From the NCBI RefSeq assembly GCF_030845995.1, contig NZ_CP132719.1, positions 1,674,001 through 1,738,000 of the forward strand: DNA of 64,000 nucleotides, given 5' to 3'. Source of the stretch: Geothrix sp. 21YS21S-4. GTDB lineage: Bacteria > Acidobacteriota > Holophagae > Holophagales > Holophagaceae. The notes beneath the pieces are model-generated. The model had not been told where the DNA came from. It was given only the letters and a program-made list of their open reading frames with translations, and did no database searches. Made by a program: the position numbers and the translations under genes. Shown here in pieces: positions 31,277-39,635 of the stretch. Numbering within the stretch: the stretch's first letter is position 1; each line of letters begins with the position of its first letter.

Positions 31277-33463
31277 ATGCCGACCGTGGCCCTTGCGGGC
31301 AATCCCAACTGCGGAAAGACGTCTCTCTTCAACGGGCTGACTGGCGCGCGCCACCACGTGGGCAACTGGCCGGGCGTCACGGTGGAAAAGCGCTCGGGCA
31401 TGGTGGAGGTGGACGGGGTCTCCGTCGAGATCGTGGATCTCCCCGGAACCTACTCCCTGTCCGCCCAGAGCGAGGACGAGCGCATCGCCTCCTCCTTCCT
31501 GTCCCAGCCGGGCGTGGACGTCATCGTGAACGTCCTGGACGCCTCCAACCTCGAGCGGAACCTGTACCTCACCACCCAGCTCCTCGAGCTGCGGAAGCCC
31601 ATGGTCTTCGCGCTGAACATGATGGACGACGCGGTGCGCCAGGGCCTCGAAGTGGACATGGAGGCCCTTTCCCGGCTCCTCGGCGGACGCGTGGTGGCGA
31701 CCGTGGGCAACCGGAAGGAGGGCCTCGACGACCTGAAGGCGGCCATCCTCCAGGCCGCCCAGAACTCGGATCCCGCGCGGGATCCGACCCAGGGATCGCC
31801 GCGCGTGGCCTACGGCGACGACATCGAGGGCGAGGTCCGGAAGCTGGCGGAAGAGGTGCGCCGCGACGAGAAGCTCACCGAGCACCTCTCCGGCCGCTGG
31901 TGGGCCCTCCGCCTCCTCGAAGGGGCCCGCGACGCCGTCGAGCAGGCCGAGGCCAGCCACGCCGGCAAGGCCATCCGGCAGCAGGTGGAAGCCAGCCGCG
32001 CCTTCCTGGAGGGCCACCTCGGCGACGACTGCCCCACCCTGCTCGCGGAGCGCCGCTACGGGTTCGCCCGGGGCCTCGTCGCGGAAGTGGCCACGCGCCG
32101 CAACGCGAAGGCCGAGCGGGACCTCACCGACCGCCTGGATTCCGTCCTGACCAACCGCGTGCTGGGCATCCCGATCTTCCTGGTGATCATGGTGGCGGTC
32201 TACACCCTGACCTTCGTGATCGGAAAGTATCCCCAGGACGCCATCGGCGCCGGGATGGGCTGGCTGCACGACACCGCCGCGGCGCACCTGCCGCCGGGGG
32301 AACTCACCAGCCTGTTCGTGGACGGCGTCATCCCCGGCGTCGGCTCCGTGGTGGTGTTCCTGCCCTCGATCATGATCCTGATGGGCTGCGTCTCCTTTCT
32401 GGAGGACACGGGCTACATGGCGCGGGCCGCCTTCATCATGGACCGGCTGATGCACCTGATGGGCCTGCATGGGAAGAGCTTCATCCCCCTCGTGATGGGC
32501 ATGGGCTGCAACACGCCCGCCATCCAGGCCACGCGCACCATCGAGGCCAAGAGCGACCGCTTCATCACCATCCTGGTCGCCCCGTTCGTCTCCTGCTCCG
32601 CCCGCCTGCCCGTCTACATCCTGCTGGCCGGGGCCTTCTTCAAGCCGTTCCAGGGCGCCCTCGCCGTGGTCGCCATGCACGTCCTCGGGTTCGTCGTGGC
32701 CATCGCCGCGGGCAAGTTCCTGCGCGTGAGTTTCTTCCGGGGCGAGAACACGCCCTTCGTGATGGAACTGCCTCCCTACCGCCTGCCCGTGCTGCGGACC
32801 ACCGCCCTCCACATGTGGGAGAAGGGGTCGGTCTTCCTCCGCAAGGCCGGCACCGTGATCTTCGCGGGCGCCACGCTGGTGTGGTTCCTCAGCAACTATC
32901 CCGGCCTGGCCGACCGCGCCCTGACGGCCGAGCGGCAGACGCAGAAGGAGGCCATCCAGGCTCAGAAGCTCCCCGAAGCCGAAGAGAAGGAGAAGCTCGA
33001 CGACCTCGATTTCGCCTACCGGGGCCGGATCATGAACTCCAGCCTGGCCGCCCGCTTCGGCAAGGTCCTCCAGCCGGTGTTCCGTCCCTTCCTCGATCCC
33101 GACCGCCGGCGGCCCGAGGCGTGGAAGGATGGCGTGGCCCTCACGGCCGGATTCGTCGCCAAGGAGATCGTGGTGGGCACCATGGCGGTGGTCCACCAGG
33201 CGAAGGCCGAAGCTCCGGAAGGCGCCGAAACGACGCCCCTCCAGCAGAGCCTCCGCGAGAATTCGGGGATGACGCCCCTGACGGCGCTCGCCTTCATGGT
33301 GTTCACGCTGATCTACACGCCCTGCCTGGGCACCGTGGGCATGATCCTGAAGGAGACCCGCAGTTGGGCCTGGACTGGGTTCTCCGTGGGCTACGGCATC
33401 GGCCTGGGCTGGACGCTCGCCTGGCTCACCGTGGTCGCCGGCCGCGCCCTGGGGTTCGCGTGA
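31277..33463 (+). CDS. feoB: Ferrous iron transport protein B
   Basis: A 728-residue FeoB, the inner-membrane Fe(II) importer. The N-terminal G-domain has G1 GNPNCGKTSLFN, G3 DLPGTYSL and G4 NMMD; a helical GDI-like spacer (about 170-280) leads to two Gate/core membrane regions containing MGMGCNTPAI, PFVSCSARLPVYILLAG and TPCLGTVG. Length is slightly below the E. coli protein. GGGAG precedes the ATG at 31277. There is no feoA gene upstream in the window; instead a tiny Cys-rich gene overlaps the 3-prime end. Confidence 0.95.
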   Translation: MPTVALAGNPNCGKTSLFNGLTGARHHVGNWPGVTVEKRSGMVEVDGVSVEIVDLPGTYSLSAQSEDERIASSFLSQPGVDVIVNVLDASNLERNLYLTTQLLELRKPMVFALNMMDDAVRQGLEVDMEALSRLLGGRVVATVGNRKEGLDDLKAAILQAAQNSDPARDPTQGSPRVAYGDDIEGEVRKLAEEVRRDEKLTEHLSGRWWALRLLEGARDAVEQAEASHAGKAIRQQVEASRAFLEGHLGDDCPTLLAERRYGFARGLVAEVATRRNAKAERDLTDRLDSVLTNRVLGIPIFLVIMVAVYTLTFVIGKYPQDAIGAGMGWLHDTAAAHLPPGELTSLFVDGVIPGVGSVVVFLPSIMILMGCVSFLEDTGYMARAAFIMDRLMHLMGLHGKSFIPLVMGMGCNTPAIQATRTIEAKSDRFITILVAPFVSCSARLPVYILLAGAFFKPFQGALAVVAMHVLGFVVAIAAGKFLRVSFFRGENTPFVMELPPYRLPVLRTTALHMWEKGSVFLRKAGTVIFAGATLVWFLSNYPGLADRALTAERQTQKEAIQAQKLPEAEEKEKLDDLDFAYRGRIMNSSLAARFGKVLQPVFRPFLDPDRRRPEAWKDGVALTAGFVAKEIVVGTMAVVHQAKAEAPEGAETTPLQQSLRENSGMTPLTALAFMVFTLIYTPCLGTVGMILKETRSWAWTGFSVGYGIGLGWTLAWLTVVAGRALGFA

Positions 33464-33600
33464 GCGTCCAGGGCTGGCTTGCCCTCCTGGTTGTCGCGGC
33501 CACCGCCGCCGGGCTCATCTGGCGTCTCCTTCCGCGATCCGGCGCGCCGGGCTGCGGGTGCGGCGGAGATTCCTGCGCTTCCGAGAAGAAGAAGCGCTGA
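33460..33600 (+). CDS. FeoB-associated Cys-rich membrane protein
   Basis: A 46-residue protein starting with GTG that overlaps the feoB stop (GTGA), so it is translationally coupled. One membrane helix (WLALLVVAATAAGLIWRLL) is followed by a Gly/Cys-rich tail GCGCGGDSCASEKKKR with three Cys. This is the hallmark of the small FeoB-associated Cys-rich family, often fused to or beside FeoB, which may deliver or sense ferrous iron at the membrane. The frame is too short for ordinary ORF-length cut-offs. Confidence 0.85.
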   Translation: MSVQGWLALLVVAATAAGLIWRLLPRSGAPGCGCGGDSCASEKKKR

Positions 33601-33649
33601 CTTCTTGAAGGATCACGACCCGCGCACCAGGAATGGGAGGCCCTGTTCC

Positions 33650-33777
33650 TGCTCCTTCTTGGTGCCCTTGGCGTCTTGGCGGTGATTCCTTTCCGCGCCG
33701 AAACGAAGGACGACCACTCCAAGTTGCCTGATCGGGCAGTTCTTGGTGTCTTCGTGCCTGGGTGGTGGATTTTATCT
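33650..33777. repeat. Degenerate family C remnants
   Basis: Two half-elements are seen: TTCTTGGTGCCCTTGGCGTC followed by TTGGCGGTGATTCCTT near 33655-33692, and TTCTTGGTGTCTTCGTGCCT with GGGTGGTGGATTTTATCTTTT near 33740-33781. Both correspond to the right arm of the elements at 43001 and 57592; the matching left arms are only weakly recognisable. They fill the 193-bp convergent gap between the FeoB partner and gpsA. Confidence 0.6.
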
Positions 33778-33793
33778 TTTCGAGGGGAAGCGC

Positions 33794-34792
33794 CTACTCC
33801 GACTTCAGCGACCGGGTCATCAGACGGTGGACGGCTTCTTCGGGGGGCTCGCCGTTCAGCAGGCGCTGGACCTCGGCGGCGATGGGCAGGTCGAGGCCGT
33901 GTTCCCCGGCCAATTCCAGGGCGGCCTCAGTGGTGAACATCCCCTCGATGACCTGGCCTCCGAGGGCGTCCCGGGCGGCTTCCACGGTATGGCCCTTCCC
34001 CACCAGTTCTCCGAAGGTCCGGTTGCGGCTCTGGGGACCCGTGGCGGTGAGCAGGAGGTCGCCCATCCCGGCGAGGCCCATCACGGTGGCCGGCTGGCCT
34101 CCCAAAACCTCCACCAGCCGCGCCATCTCGGCCAGCCCGCGGGTGATGAGGGCGGCCCGGGGGTTGTAGCCCAGCTTCAGCCCGTCCACCAGTCCCGCCG
34201 CGATGGCGAGCACGTTCTTGAGGGCGCCGCACAGCTCCGTCCCCACCACGTCGCGGCTGAGGTAGATCCGGAGCCTGTCGCAGGCCAGCTGCGCCTGCAG
34301 GGCCCGCGCCCGCTCGTCCGAAACCTCGGGCGGCAGCGCCATGGTGATGGCCGAGGGGACGCCCCGGCTCACTTCGTCCGCGAAGGTGGGGCCCGACAGG
34401 GCGCCCACGGGCACGTCCAGGACGCCGGTCAGGGCCTGGGAGAGCGTCTGGTGGCTGCCGCGGAGGATGCCCTTGCTGACGTGGATCACCAGTTCGGGCG
34501 TCTTCGGCGCCTGGGGGCGCAGCCCGCGCCAGGCCTCCGGCGTCACCTGGGTGGGCATGGCCGAGATCCACAGGGGCGCTTCGAAGGCCGCCGCGGGATC
34601 GTTTGAGGTCTCCAGCCCGTCGGGAAACACCACGTCCTTCAGCCGCAGGTGGCGCCGCGTGGCGGCCATCTGCGCCATTTCCTCCTCGAAGGGCCCCCAC
34701 AGGGCCACCTTGGCGCCCGCCCGGGCCCAGGTGATGGCCAGGGCCGTGCCCCAGGCACCGGATCCGAAAACGCCGATGTCAGCCCTGGACAT
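33794..34792 (-). CDS. gpsA: Glycerol-3-phosphate dehydrogenase [NAD(P)+]
   Basis: A 332-residue GpsA, making sn-glycerol-3-phosphate from DHAP for phospholipid synthesis. Rossmann motif GVFGSGAWGTALA, HVSKGI, LSGPTFADEV, catalytic Lys in CGALKNVLAIAAGL, and GLAGMGDLLLTATG / SRNRTFG are all present. ATG 34792 is chosen over ATG 34798 because AAGGAGG sits exactly six bases upstream of the former. The start lies inside plsY (14-bp overlap), giving a coupled plsY-gpsA pair whose products act in consecutive steps. Confidence 0.95.
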   Translation of the reverse strand: MSRADIGVFGSGAWGTALAITWARAGAKVALWGPFEEEMAQMAATRRHLRLKDVVFPDGLETSNDPAAAFEAPLWISAMPTQVTPEAWRGLRPQAPKTPELVIHVSKGILRGSHQTLSQALTGVLDVPVGALSGPTFADEVSRGVPSAITMALPPEVSDERARALQAQLACDRLRIYLSRDVVGTELCGALKNVLAIAAGLVDGLKLGYNPRAALITRGLAEMARLVEVLGGQPATVMGLAGMGDLLLTATGPQSRNRTFGELVGKGHTVEAARDALGGQVIEGMFTTEAALELAGEHGLDLPIAAEVQRLLNGEPPEEAVHRLMTRSLKSE

Positions 34793-35429
34793 GGACATCC
34801 TCCTTGGCCGCGCCCCACAGCTTGGATTCCGTCCCCGCCTGGAGGCGCAGGATGTTCTCGCGGTGCTTCCAGATCACCAGGAGGGCCAGGGCCGCCCAGG
34901 GGAGGAGCGGCGACACGGCGGACGGGAGGGGATGTTCGCCCAGGCCCCGGAGGAGCTGGACGGGCACCATGGCCGCCGCGAGGATGCTCCCCAGGCTCAC
35001 GTGCCGGGTCAGCCACAGGACGAAGACGAACATCCCCAGGGGCAGAAGGACCATCGCCGGATCCGCCGCCACGATCACGCCCAGGGCCGTGGCGACGCCC
35101 TTCCCCCCCTGGAACTTCAGCCACGGCGTGAAGACGTGGCCCAGGACCGCCGCCAGCGCGAACAGGGCCAGGGCGTCGGCGCCGAAGCCCACCTTCTTCG
35201 CCAGGAAGACCGGCAGGAATCCCTTCAGGACGTCGAGCAGAAGCGTGACGACGCCCAGGGCCTTCCCGCCCACGCGGCTGACGTTGGTGGCGCCGATGTT
35301 CCCGCTGCCGTGCGTCCGGACATCCCCCTTCCCGGCCAGCTTCACCAGCAGCAGGCCGAAGGGGATGCTGCCGCTCAGGAAGGCCGCGAGGCACCACAGG
35401 ACCGGGGAAGACGGGAGCGTCAAGGGCAT
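34779..35429 (-). CDS. plsY: Acyl-phosphate:glycerol-3-phosphate acyltransferase
   Basis: A 216-residue PlsY, an integral inner-membrane enzyme transferring acyl from acyl phosphate to the sn-1 position of glycerol-3-phosphate. The five helices and conserved loops are visible: SGSIPFGLLLVKLAGKGD, HGSGNIGATNVSR, LGHVFTPWLKFQGGKGVAT and WKHRENILRL. Typical length; a charged C-terminus follows. It starts 12 bases after cinA ends and overlaps gpsA, so cinA-plsY-gpsA is probably one transcript. Confidence 0.95.
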   Translation of the reverse strand: MPLTLPSSPVLWCLAAFLSGSIPFGLLLVKLAGKGDVRTHGSGNIGATNVSRVGGKALGVVTLLLDVLKGFLPVFLAKKVGFGADALALFALAAVLGHVFTPWLKFQGGKGVATALGVIVAADPAMVLLPLGMFVFVLWLTRHVSLGSILAAAMVPVQLLRGLGEHPLPSAVSPLLPWAALALLVIWKHRENILRLQAGTESKLWGAAKEDVHVQG

Positions 35430-35441
35430 GGACGCAGTGTA

Positions 35442-36668
35442 TCAGCCGTTCCGCAGGGCCCGGCGCAGCAGGTCCAGGGCCCATCCCACGCTGCGGAGCC
35501 GCACGTCGGCGCGGTCCCCGGGCACGTTGAAGTGCTGCGCCACGGTCCCTTCCGGACCCGCCAGCGCGATGAACACGCTGCCCACCGGCTCGCCGCTTTC
35601 GGCGGTGGGACCGGCGTTGCCCGTGAGCCCCAGCCCCCACGTGGCGCCCAGCTTGACGCGGATCCCTTCGGCCAGGGCGCGCGTGGTGGCCTCCGACACG
35701 GTGCCCTGGGCGGCGAGCGAAGCCGGTTCGAGCCCGGCCAAGGCGGCCTTGGCGGGGGAGGTGTAGACCGTCGCCCCTCCCGCAAACACCTCGCTCGCCC
35801 CCGGGATGGCGGTGATCCGCGCGGCGAGGAGGCCGCCGGTTACGCTCTCCGCCGCCGCCAGCGTCTCTCCCCGCGCCCTCAGGTCATCCAGAACCGCATC
35901 CTCCAGATCGCCTTCTCCTGCGCAGGCCAGATCCTCGCCGAGGACGGCTTCCAGGTCGGCCCTGGCCACGTCGAGGGCCGCCGCGTCGGGGCCGCGGACC
36001 AGCAGCTCTACCTGGGTGAGGCTGGCGAGGATGGTCCATTCCAGGTGGGCGTGGCGCTCGCGGACGGGGCGGATCCGCTCGTCCAGGGTGCTCTCGGGCA
36101 CGCCCGCCACCACCAGCCGGAGGGTGTGGACGGGCCGCCCCGCGAGGGCGCGGAGCCGAGGTTCCACCTGGGTCTCCCACATCCGCTTCATCTCCCGGGG
36201 CACGCCGGGCAGCATGACGATGCGGACGCCCGGATGCCCCGAGGGGCCCTCCCACCACACGCCGGGCGCCGTGCCCACGGGGTTCGGCAGGGCCTCCGCC
36301 CCGACGGGAATCAGGGCCTGCTTGAAATTGGAGGCCGCCGGCACGCGCTTGCGCGCCGCGTAGAAGGCCAGCATGTCCTCCCGGCTGCGGGCGTCCTCCC
36401 GCAGCTCCGCGCCGAGGATCTGCGCGAAGCACTCCTTGGTGAAATCATCGAAAGTCGGGCCCAATCCCCCCGTGATGACGATGAGCTCGGACCGCGTCAG
36501 GGCCTCCCGGAAGAGTGCCTCCAGATCCTGCCGGTCATCGCCCACCGCGGTCTTGCGGTGGAAGCCCAGTCCCAGGGCGGCGAGCCGTTCTCCCAGCCAC
36601 ACGGAGTTGGTGTCCAGGCGGCGCGTGGTGAGCAGCTCGGTGCCGACGGCGATGCATTCGATGCGCAT
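35442..36668 (-). CDS. cinA: CinA-family nicotinamide-nucleotide amidase
   Basis: A 408-residue full-length CinA with an N-terminal MoCF-like domain (IAVGTELLTTRRLDTNSVWL, ITGGLGPTFDDFTKE, MLPGVPREMKRM) and a C-terminal CinA deamidase domain (AAAESVTGGLLAARIT, GLGLTGNAGP). The protein recycles pyridine nucleotides (NMN deamidation or ADP-ribose hydrolysis) and was first named for competence. The Ser of ESVTGG matches the deamidase nucleophile region. ATG 36668 gives the family N-terminus MRIECIAVGTELL; upstream open frame is not conserved. Confidence 0.92.
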   Translation of the reverse strand: MRIECIAVGTELLTTRRLDTNSVWLGERLAALGLGFHRKTAVGDDRQDLEALFREALTRSELIVITGGLGPTFDDFTKECFAQILGAELREDARSREDMLAFYAARKRVPAASNFKQALIPVGAEALPNPVGTAPGVWWEGPSGHPGVRIVMLPGVPREMKRMWETQVEPRLRALAGRPVHTLRLVVAGVPESTLDERIRPVRERHAHLEWTILASLTQVELLVRGPDAAALDVARADLEAVLGEDLACAGEGDLEDAVLDDLRARGETLAAAESVTGGLLAARITAIPGASEVFAGGATVYTSPAKAALAGLEPASLAAQGTVSEATTRALAEGIRVKLGATWGLGLTGNAGPTAESGEPVGSVFIALAGPEGTVAQHFNVPGDRADVRLRSVGWALDLLRRALRNG

Positions 36669-36708
36669 GACTGGAATGGAACCACGGGAGCGGCGGCCCT
36701 CCAAGGGC

Positions 36709-36873
36709 TCAGGAGTCCAGCCATTCCCGCGCGGCCCAGCGCCCCACCCACAGGCCGACCCCGCTGCCCACCATGCTGAGGACGACGCCGGTGGTGAAGC
36801 CCACCAGGGCGCCGAGGTACCAGCCCACCAGGCTGACAACGGTGGCGCCGACGAATCCCATGAGCTTTTCCAT
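36709..36873 (-). CDS. Small hydrophobic membrane protein, 54 residues
   Basis: A short frame from ATG 36873 (GGAG seven bases upstream) to TGA 36709. The product MEKLMGFVGATVVSLVGWYL... consists of two hydrophobic segments rich in Gly spaced like glycine zippers (VGATVVSLVGWYLGALVG and VLSMVGSGVGLWVG) and ends WAAREWLDS. Comparable tiny GWYLG-type proteins occur in several phyla, to my recollection, with no known role. It precedes cinA by 40 bases on the same strand. Confidence 0.65.
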   Translation of the reverse strand: MEKLMGFVGATVVSLVGWYLGALVGFTTGVVLSMVGSGVGLWVGRWAAREWLDS

Positions 36874-36916
36874 CGGGCGTCTCCAGGGGATGCTGGTGCC
36901 TCAACGAGGTGTGCCC

Positions 36917-37213
36917 ATGATCATCCCCGATCTCGACGACCTGGTGCTGGAATCCGACGAGGAATCCGGCCTGCGGGAACTGGGCCGCAGGTTCCTGGCC
37001 CGGGGTCCCTGGACCACGGTGGCCTTCCTGGTGAAGACCAAGACGGATCCGGAGGGCGAGTGGGAAGGCCCCTTCCTGTGGCTGCACCGCTACCAGAAGG
37101 TGGCCCAGGGCTGGAAACTGGTCAGCCGCTTCCGCACCACGGAGACGGCCCAGTTGGCGGCGCTGGCGGACGCGATCGAGGGGTGGAAGGGCTACTTCAG
37201 CGACGGGAGGTAG
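36917..37213 (+). CDS. Conserved small protein, unknown function
   Basis: A 98-residue soluble, acidic protein beginning MIIPDLDDLVLESDEESGL, with the internal string GPFLWLHRYQKVAQGWKLVS. No membrane segment, signal or recognised motif. GAGG sits seven bases before the ATG at 36917; the frame is open further upstream but without such a site. Its 3-prime end overlaps the convergent DinB gene by 22 bases. I do not recognise the family. Confidence 0.6.
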   Translation: MIIPDLDDLVLESDEESGLRELGRRFLARGPWTTVAFLVKTKTDPEGEWEGPFLWLHRYQKVAQGWKLVSRFRTTETAQLAALADAIEGWKGYFSDGR

Positions 37214-37719
37214 CGTTCCCGCACCACGGCGAGGTGGTGGGCGGTGTGCCCGGCGCAGATGAAGGGAAAGCACCGCGCGATGATGGACCGGCCGTTGGTG
37301 GTGCCCTGGCGCTCCCACGCCCCGTCGGAGAGCCCCCGGAACAGGGTGAGGCTGGCGCTCCGCGCCGCCCACCAGTCCGCCAGGAGATCCGCCATGGAGC
37401 GATCGTCGGCCGCCGCCGCGGCGGCGTAGGCGTCCTCGTCGAAGCCCGGAAGCGGCGTGGTGTCGCCCCGCCCGATGCGCAGGCAGCGGTACGCGAAGAT
37501 CCGCTCGGCGTCGGCGCAATGCTGGAGCAGGTCCTTCAGGCTCCATTTGCCTTCGGCGTAGCGGAACGCGCCTTGGACCTCCGTCAGGTTGCCGAAGAGC
37601 AGTGCGACTTCGCTCCCCTGGTCCTGGAGGCGCAGGAGCACGTCGCCCTCTCCGGCGGCGGCGATGTAGGGCGCGTAGGCTTCGGGGTACTCGCTGGGAG
37701 AGGGAAAGGTCAGGCCCAT
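37192..37719 (-). CDS. DinB/YfiT-like four-helix bundle protein
   Basis: A 175-residue DinB-superfamily protein. WSLKDLLQHCADAERIFAYR and the C-terminal FICAGHTAHHLAVVRERYL carry the His residues that bind a divalent metal in this fold; PGFDEDAYA is a common linker motif. Family members include thiol-dependent transferases, hydrolases and uncharacterised stress proteins, so the activity is open. It begins eight bases after the pyruvate kinase stop and is probably co-transcribed with pyk. ATG 37719 follows a weak ribosome site (GGAGTCGCC). Confidence 0.85.
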   Translation of the reverse strand: MGLTFPSPSEYPEAYAPYIAAAGEGDVLLRLQDQGSEVALLFGNLTEVQGAFRYAEGKWSLKDLLQHCADAERIFAYRCLRIGRGDTTPLPGFDEDAYAAAAAADDRSMADLLADWWAARSASLTLFRGLSDGAWERQGTTNGRSIIARCFPFICAGHTAHHLAVVRERYLPSLK

Positions 37720-37727
37720 GGCGACTC

Positions 37728-39149
37728 CTAGAACGTCATCACTTTCATGGTGTTGGTGCTGCCCGTCTTCCACAGGGGGAGGCCCATGGTCATCACCACT
37801 CGGTCCAGCCCGCCCAGCTCGTGCTTGGCCACCAGCAGCTCCCGCACCACGGCCACCATCTCGTCCGTGTTGGTGAGGCGGGGGATGAGCAGGGACGTGA
37901 CGCCGCGGAGCAGGCCCATCCGGCGGGCCGTGATCTCGTCCACCGTGGCGCCGAGAACCGGCGTCCGCCCGGCCAAGCGGCTCACCATCCGCGCCGTGCC
38001 GCCGCCCTCGGTGAAGGCCACGATCCACCGGGCGTTGATTTCGTCCGCGGTGCGGCACGCGGCGAAGGCCACGGAGATCTCCGTCCGAGCGAGCACCTTC
38101 TCCGCCAGTTCGTCGGGAAGGGTGGGCGTGCGCTGCTTGACGTTGGCGTCGGCCTCGGCGGCGATCCGGGCCAGCCACTGCACGGCCTCCACGGGATAGG
38201 CGCCGGTGGCGCTCTCCGCGCTGAGCATCACCGCGTCCGTCCCGTCCCAAATGGCGTTGGCCACGTCGCTGGCCTCGGCCCGGGTGGGCTGCGCGTGCTC
38301 GATCATGCTCTCCAGCATCTGGGTGGCGGTGATCACCGGCTTCAGCGCGCGCCGCGCCGCCTTGATGATCTGCTTCTGGAGCCCCGGGACGCGCTCCACG
38401 CCCAGTTCCACGCCCAGGTCGCCGCGGGCCACCATCACGCCCCAGGACACGTCGAGGATCTCGCCGAGGTGCGCCAGCGCGGTGGGGTGCTCGATCTTGG
38501 CGATGATGGGCTGGTTTCCGCCCAAGTGCTGGATGATGGCCTGGAGCTGCTGGATGTCGGAGGCCCGCCGCACGAAGCTCTGGGCGAACAGGTCCACGCC
38601 GTGCTCCACGCCCCAGCGGATGTCCGCGTGGTCCTTCTCCGTGAGGGGATCGGTGTTGATGTCCATCCCGATGGGGTGGACGCCCTTCCGCGCCTTGAGC
38701 AGCCCGCCCACGACGACCTCGGCCTGGAGCAGGTCGCCGCTGACCGCCAGGATCTTCACCGTCAGGGCGCCGTCGTCCAGGAGCCAGTGCTGGCCGGGCT
38801 CGGCACCCTCGAACAGCTCGGGATGCGGGAGGGGCGCGGCCCAGGCGGCATCGGCGGGCACCGGCCTTCCCGGCGCGTAGAAGCAGCCCGCGCTGCCCAC
38901 GGGCAGGTCGATGGGCGCCTCCAGCAGACCCACGCGCCACTTGGGCCCCTGCAGATCGAGGAAGACCGGAATCGAGCGGCCCAGTTCATGGGCGATCTCG
39001 CGGACCTGGCGGAGGGCTTCGGCCCGGCTTCCGGGCTCCCCGTGGCTGGCGTTCAATCGCACCGCGTCGGCTTCGCGGAGGGATTCCCGCAGGCGATCCC
39101 CCTGCATGAGAGCCGGTCCCAACGTCATCACCAGTTTGGTCTTGCGCAC
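37728..39149 (-). CDS. pyk: Pyruvate kinase
   Basis: A 473-residue pyruvate kinase, converting phosphoenolpyruvate and ADP to pyruvate and ATP. Signature elements: RLNASHGEP, DLQGPKWRVG, LDDGALTVKI, SFVRRASDIQ, AKIEHPTAL, MVARGDLGVELG and ATQMLESMIEHAQPTRAE. The C-terminal allosteric domain is complete. The GTG at 39149 (RKTKLVMTLGPA) has a GGGGGA upstream and matches the family N-terminus; the 12 residues before it are not conserved. Divergent from the small Fis-like regulator 140 bp away, which may share its control region. Confidence 0.95.
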   Translation of the reverse strand: MRKTKLVMTLGPALMQGDRLRESLREADAVRLNASHGEPGSRAEALRQVREIAHELGRSIPVFLDLQGPKWRVGLLEAPIDLPVGSAGCFYAPGRPVPADAAWAAPLPHPELFEGAEPGQHWLLDDGALTVKILAVSGDLLQAEVVVGGLLKARKGVHPIGMDINTDPLTEKDHADIRWGVEHGVDLFAQSFVRRASDIQQLQAIIQHLGGNQPIIAKIEHPTALAHLGEILDVSWGVMVARGDLGVELGVERVPGLQKQIIKAARRALKPVITATQMLESMIEHAQPTRAEASDVANAIWDGTDAVMLSAESATGAYPVEAVQWLARIAAEADANVKQRTPTLPDELAEKVLARTEISVAFAACRTADEINARWIVAFTEGGGTARMVSRLAGRTPVLGATVDEITARRMGLLRGVTSLLIPRLTNTDEMVAVVRELLVAKHELGGLDRVVMTMGLPLWKTGSTNTMKVMTF

Positions 39150-39289
39150 GTTTTCCCCCGTCGCCTGCACAGGCATTCCACACACTTTTCCACAGTCTGC
39201 GCCTGCGTTTGGCCCTTGTCACGGGGCTTTCCATCACGTCTTCCCGGTGCTACCTTTTGGATCCCGATACGGCTGATGGAGATGGCGGA

Positions 39290-39514
39290 ATGCGTGAGAA
39301 GCTGCGAGTCCTCGTAGCCGAGATGGTGCGTGGCGGCGTCCCCCTGGAGATGGCCCGCCGGGAGTTCGAGCGCCTCTACCTGGAGGAAGTGCTGACGGCC
39401 CATTCGGGCAACCACAGCGCGGCCGCGCGGGAGTTGGGCATCCACCGCAACACCCTCGCCAAGAAGCTGGAGGCGCCCCTCAGCCGCCTGCGCCAGGTGA
39501 GCCTGGCGAGCTGA
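39290..39514 (+). CDS. Small Fis-type DNA-binding protein
   Basis: A 74-residue protein with a C-terminal Fis/NtrC-type helix-turn-helix: EEVLTAHSGNHSAAARELGI followed by HRNTLAKKLEA. It has no AAA+ or receiver domain, like Fis itself. It could be a nucleoid-associated protein or local regulator. ATG 39290 has GGAG eight bases upstream. It stands between divergent pyk and the downstream gap genes, and a clear intrinsic terminator follows. Confidence 0.85.
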   Translation: MREKLRVLVAEMVRGGVPLEMARREFERLYLEEVLTAHSGNHSAAARELGIHRNTLAKKLEAPLSRLRQVSLAS

Positions 39515-39535
39515 GCTTTCGCCCTTCCGTTTCCG

Positions 39536-39559
39536 AGCCCGGCTCCGGCCGGGCTTTTC
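39536..39559 (+). terminator. Intrinsic terminator after the Fis-like gene
   Basis: Stem AGCCCGGC (39536-39543) with GCCGGGCT (39548-39555), four-base loop, followed by TTTCATTTC. It begins 22 bases after the stop codon and isolates this gene from the downstream GAPDH pair. Confidence 0.8.
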
Positions 39560-39635
39560 ATTTCGTCAGGTCCTGGTCGCTTTTCCTTCGACAGGAGGGG
39601 ATGGGACCGCTACAACAAGGGACTCGGAGGACGTC

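Noticed and set aside
31076-33196. A 706-codon frame antisense to feoB
   Set aside because: No ribosome site or homology; His/Glu/Gly-rich composition expected from the complement of a GC-rich membrane gene.
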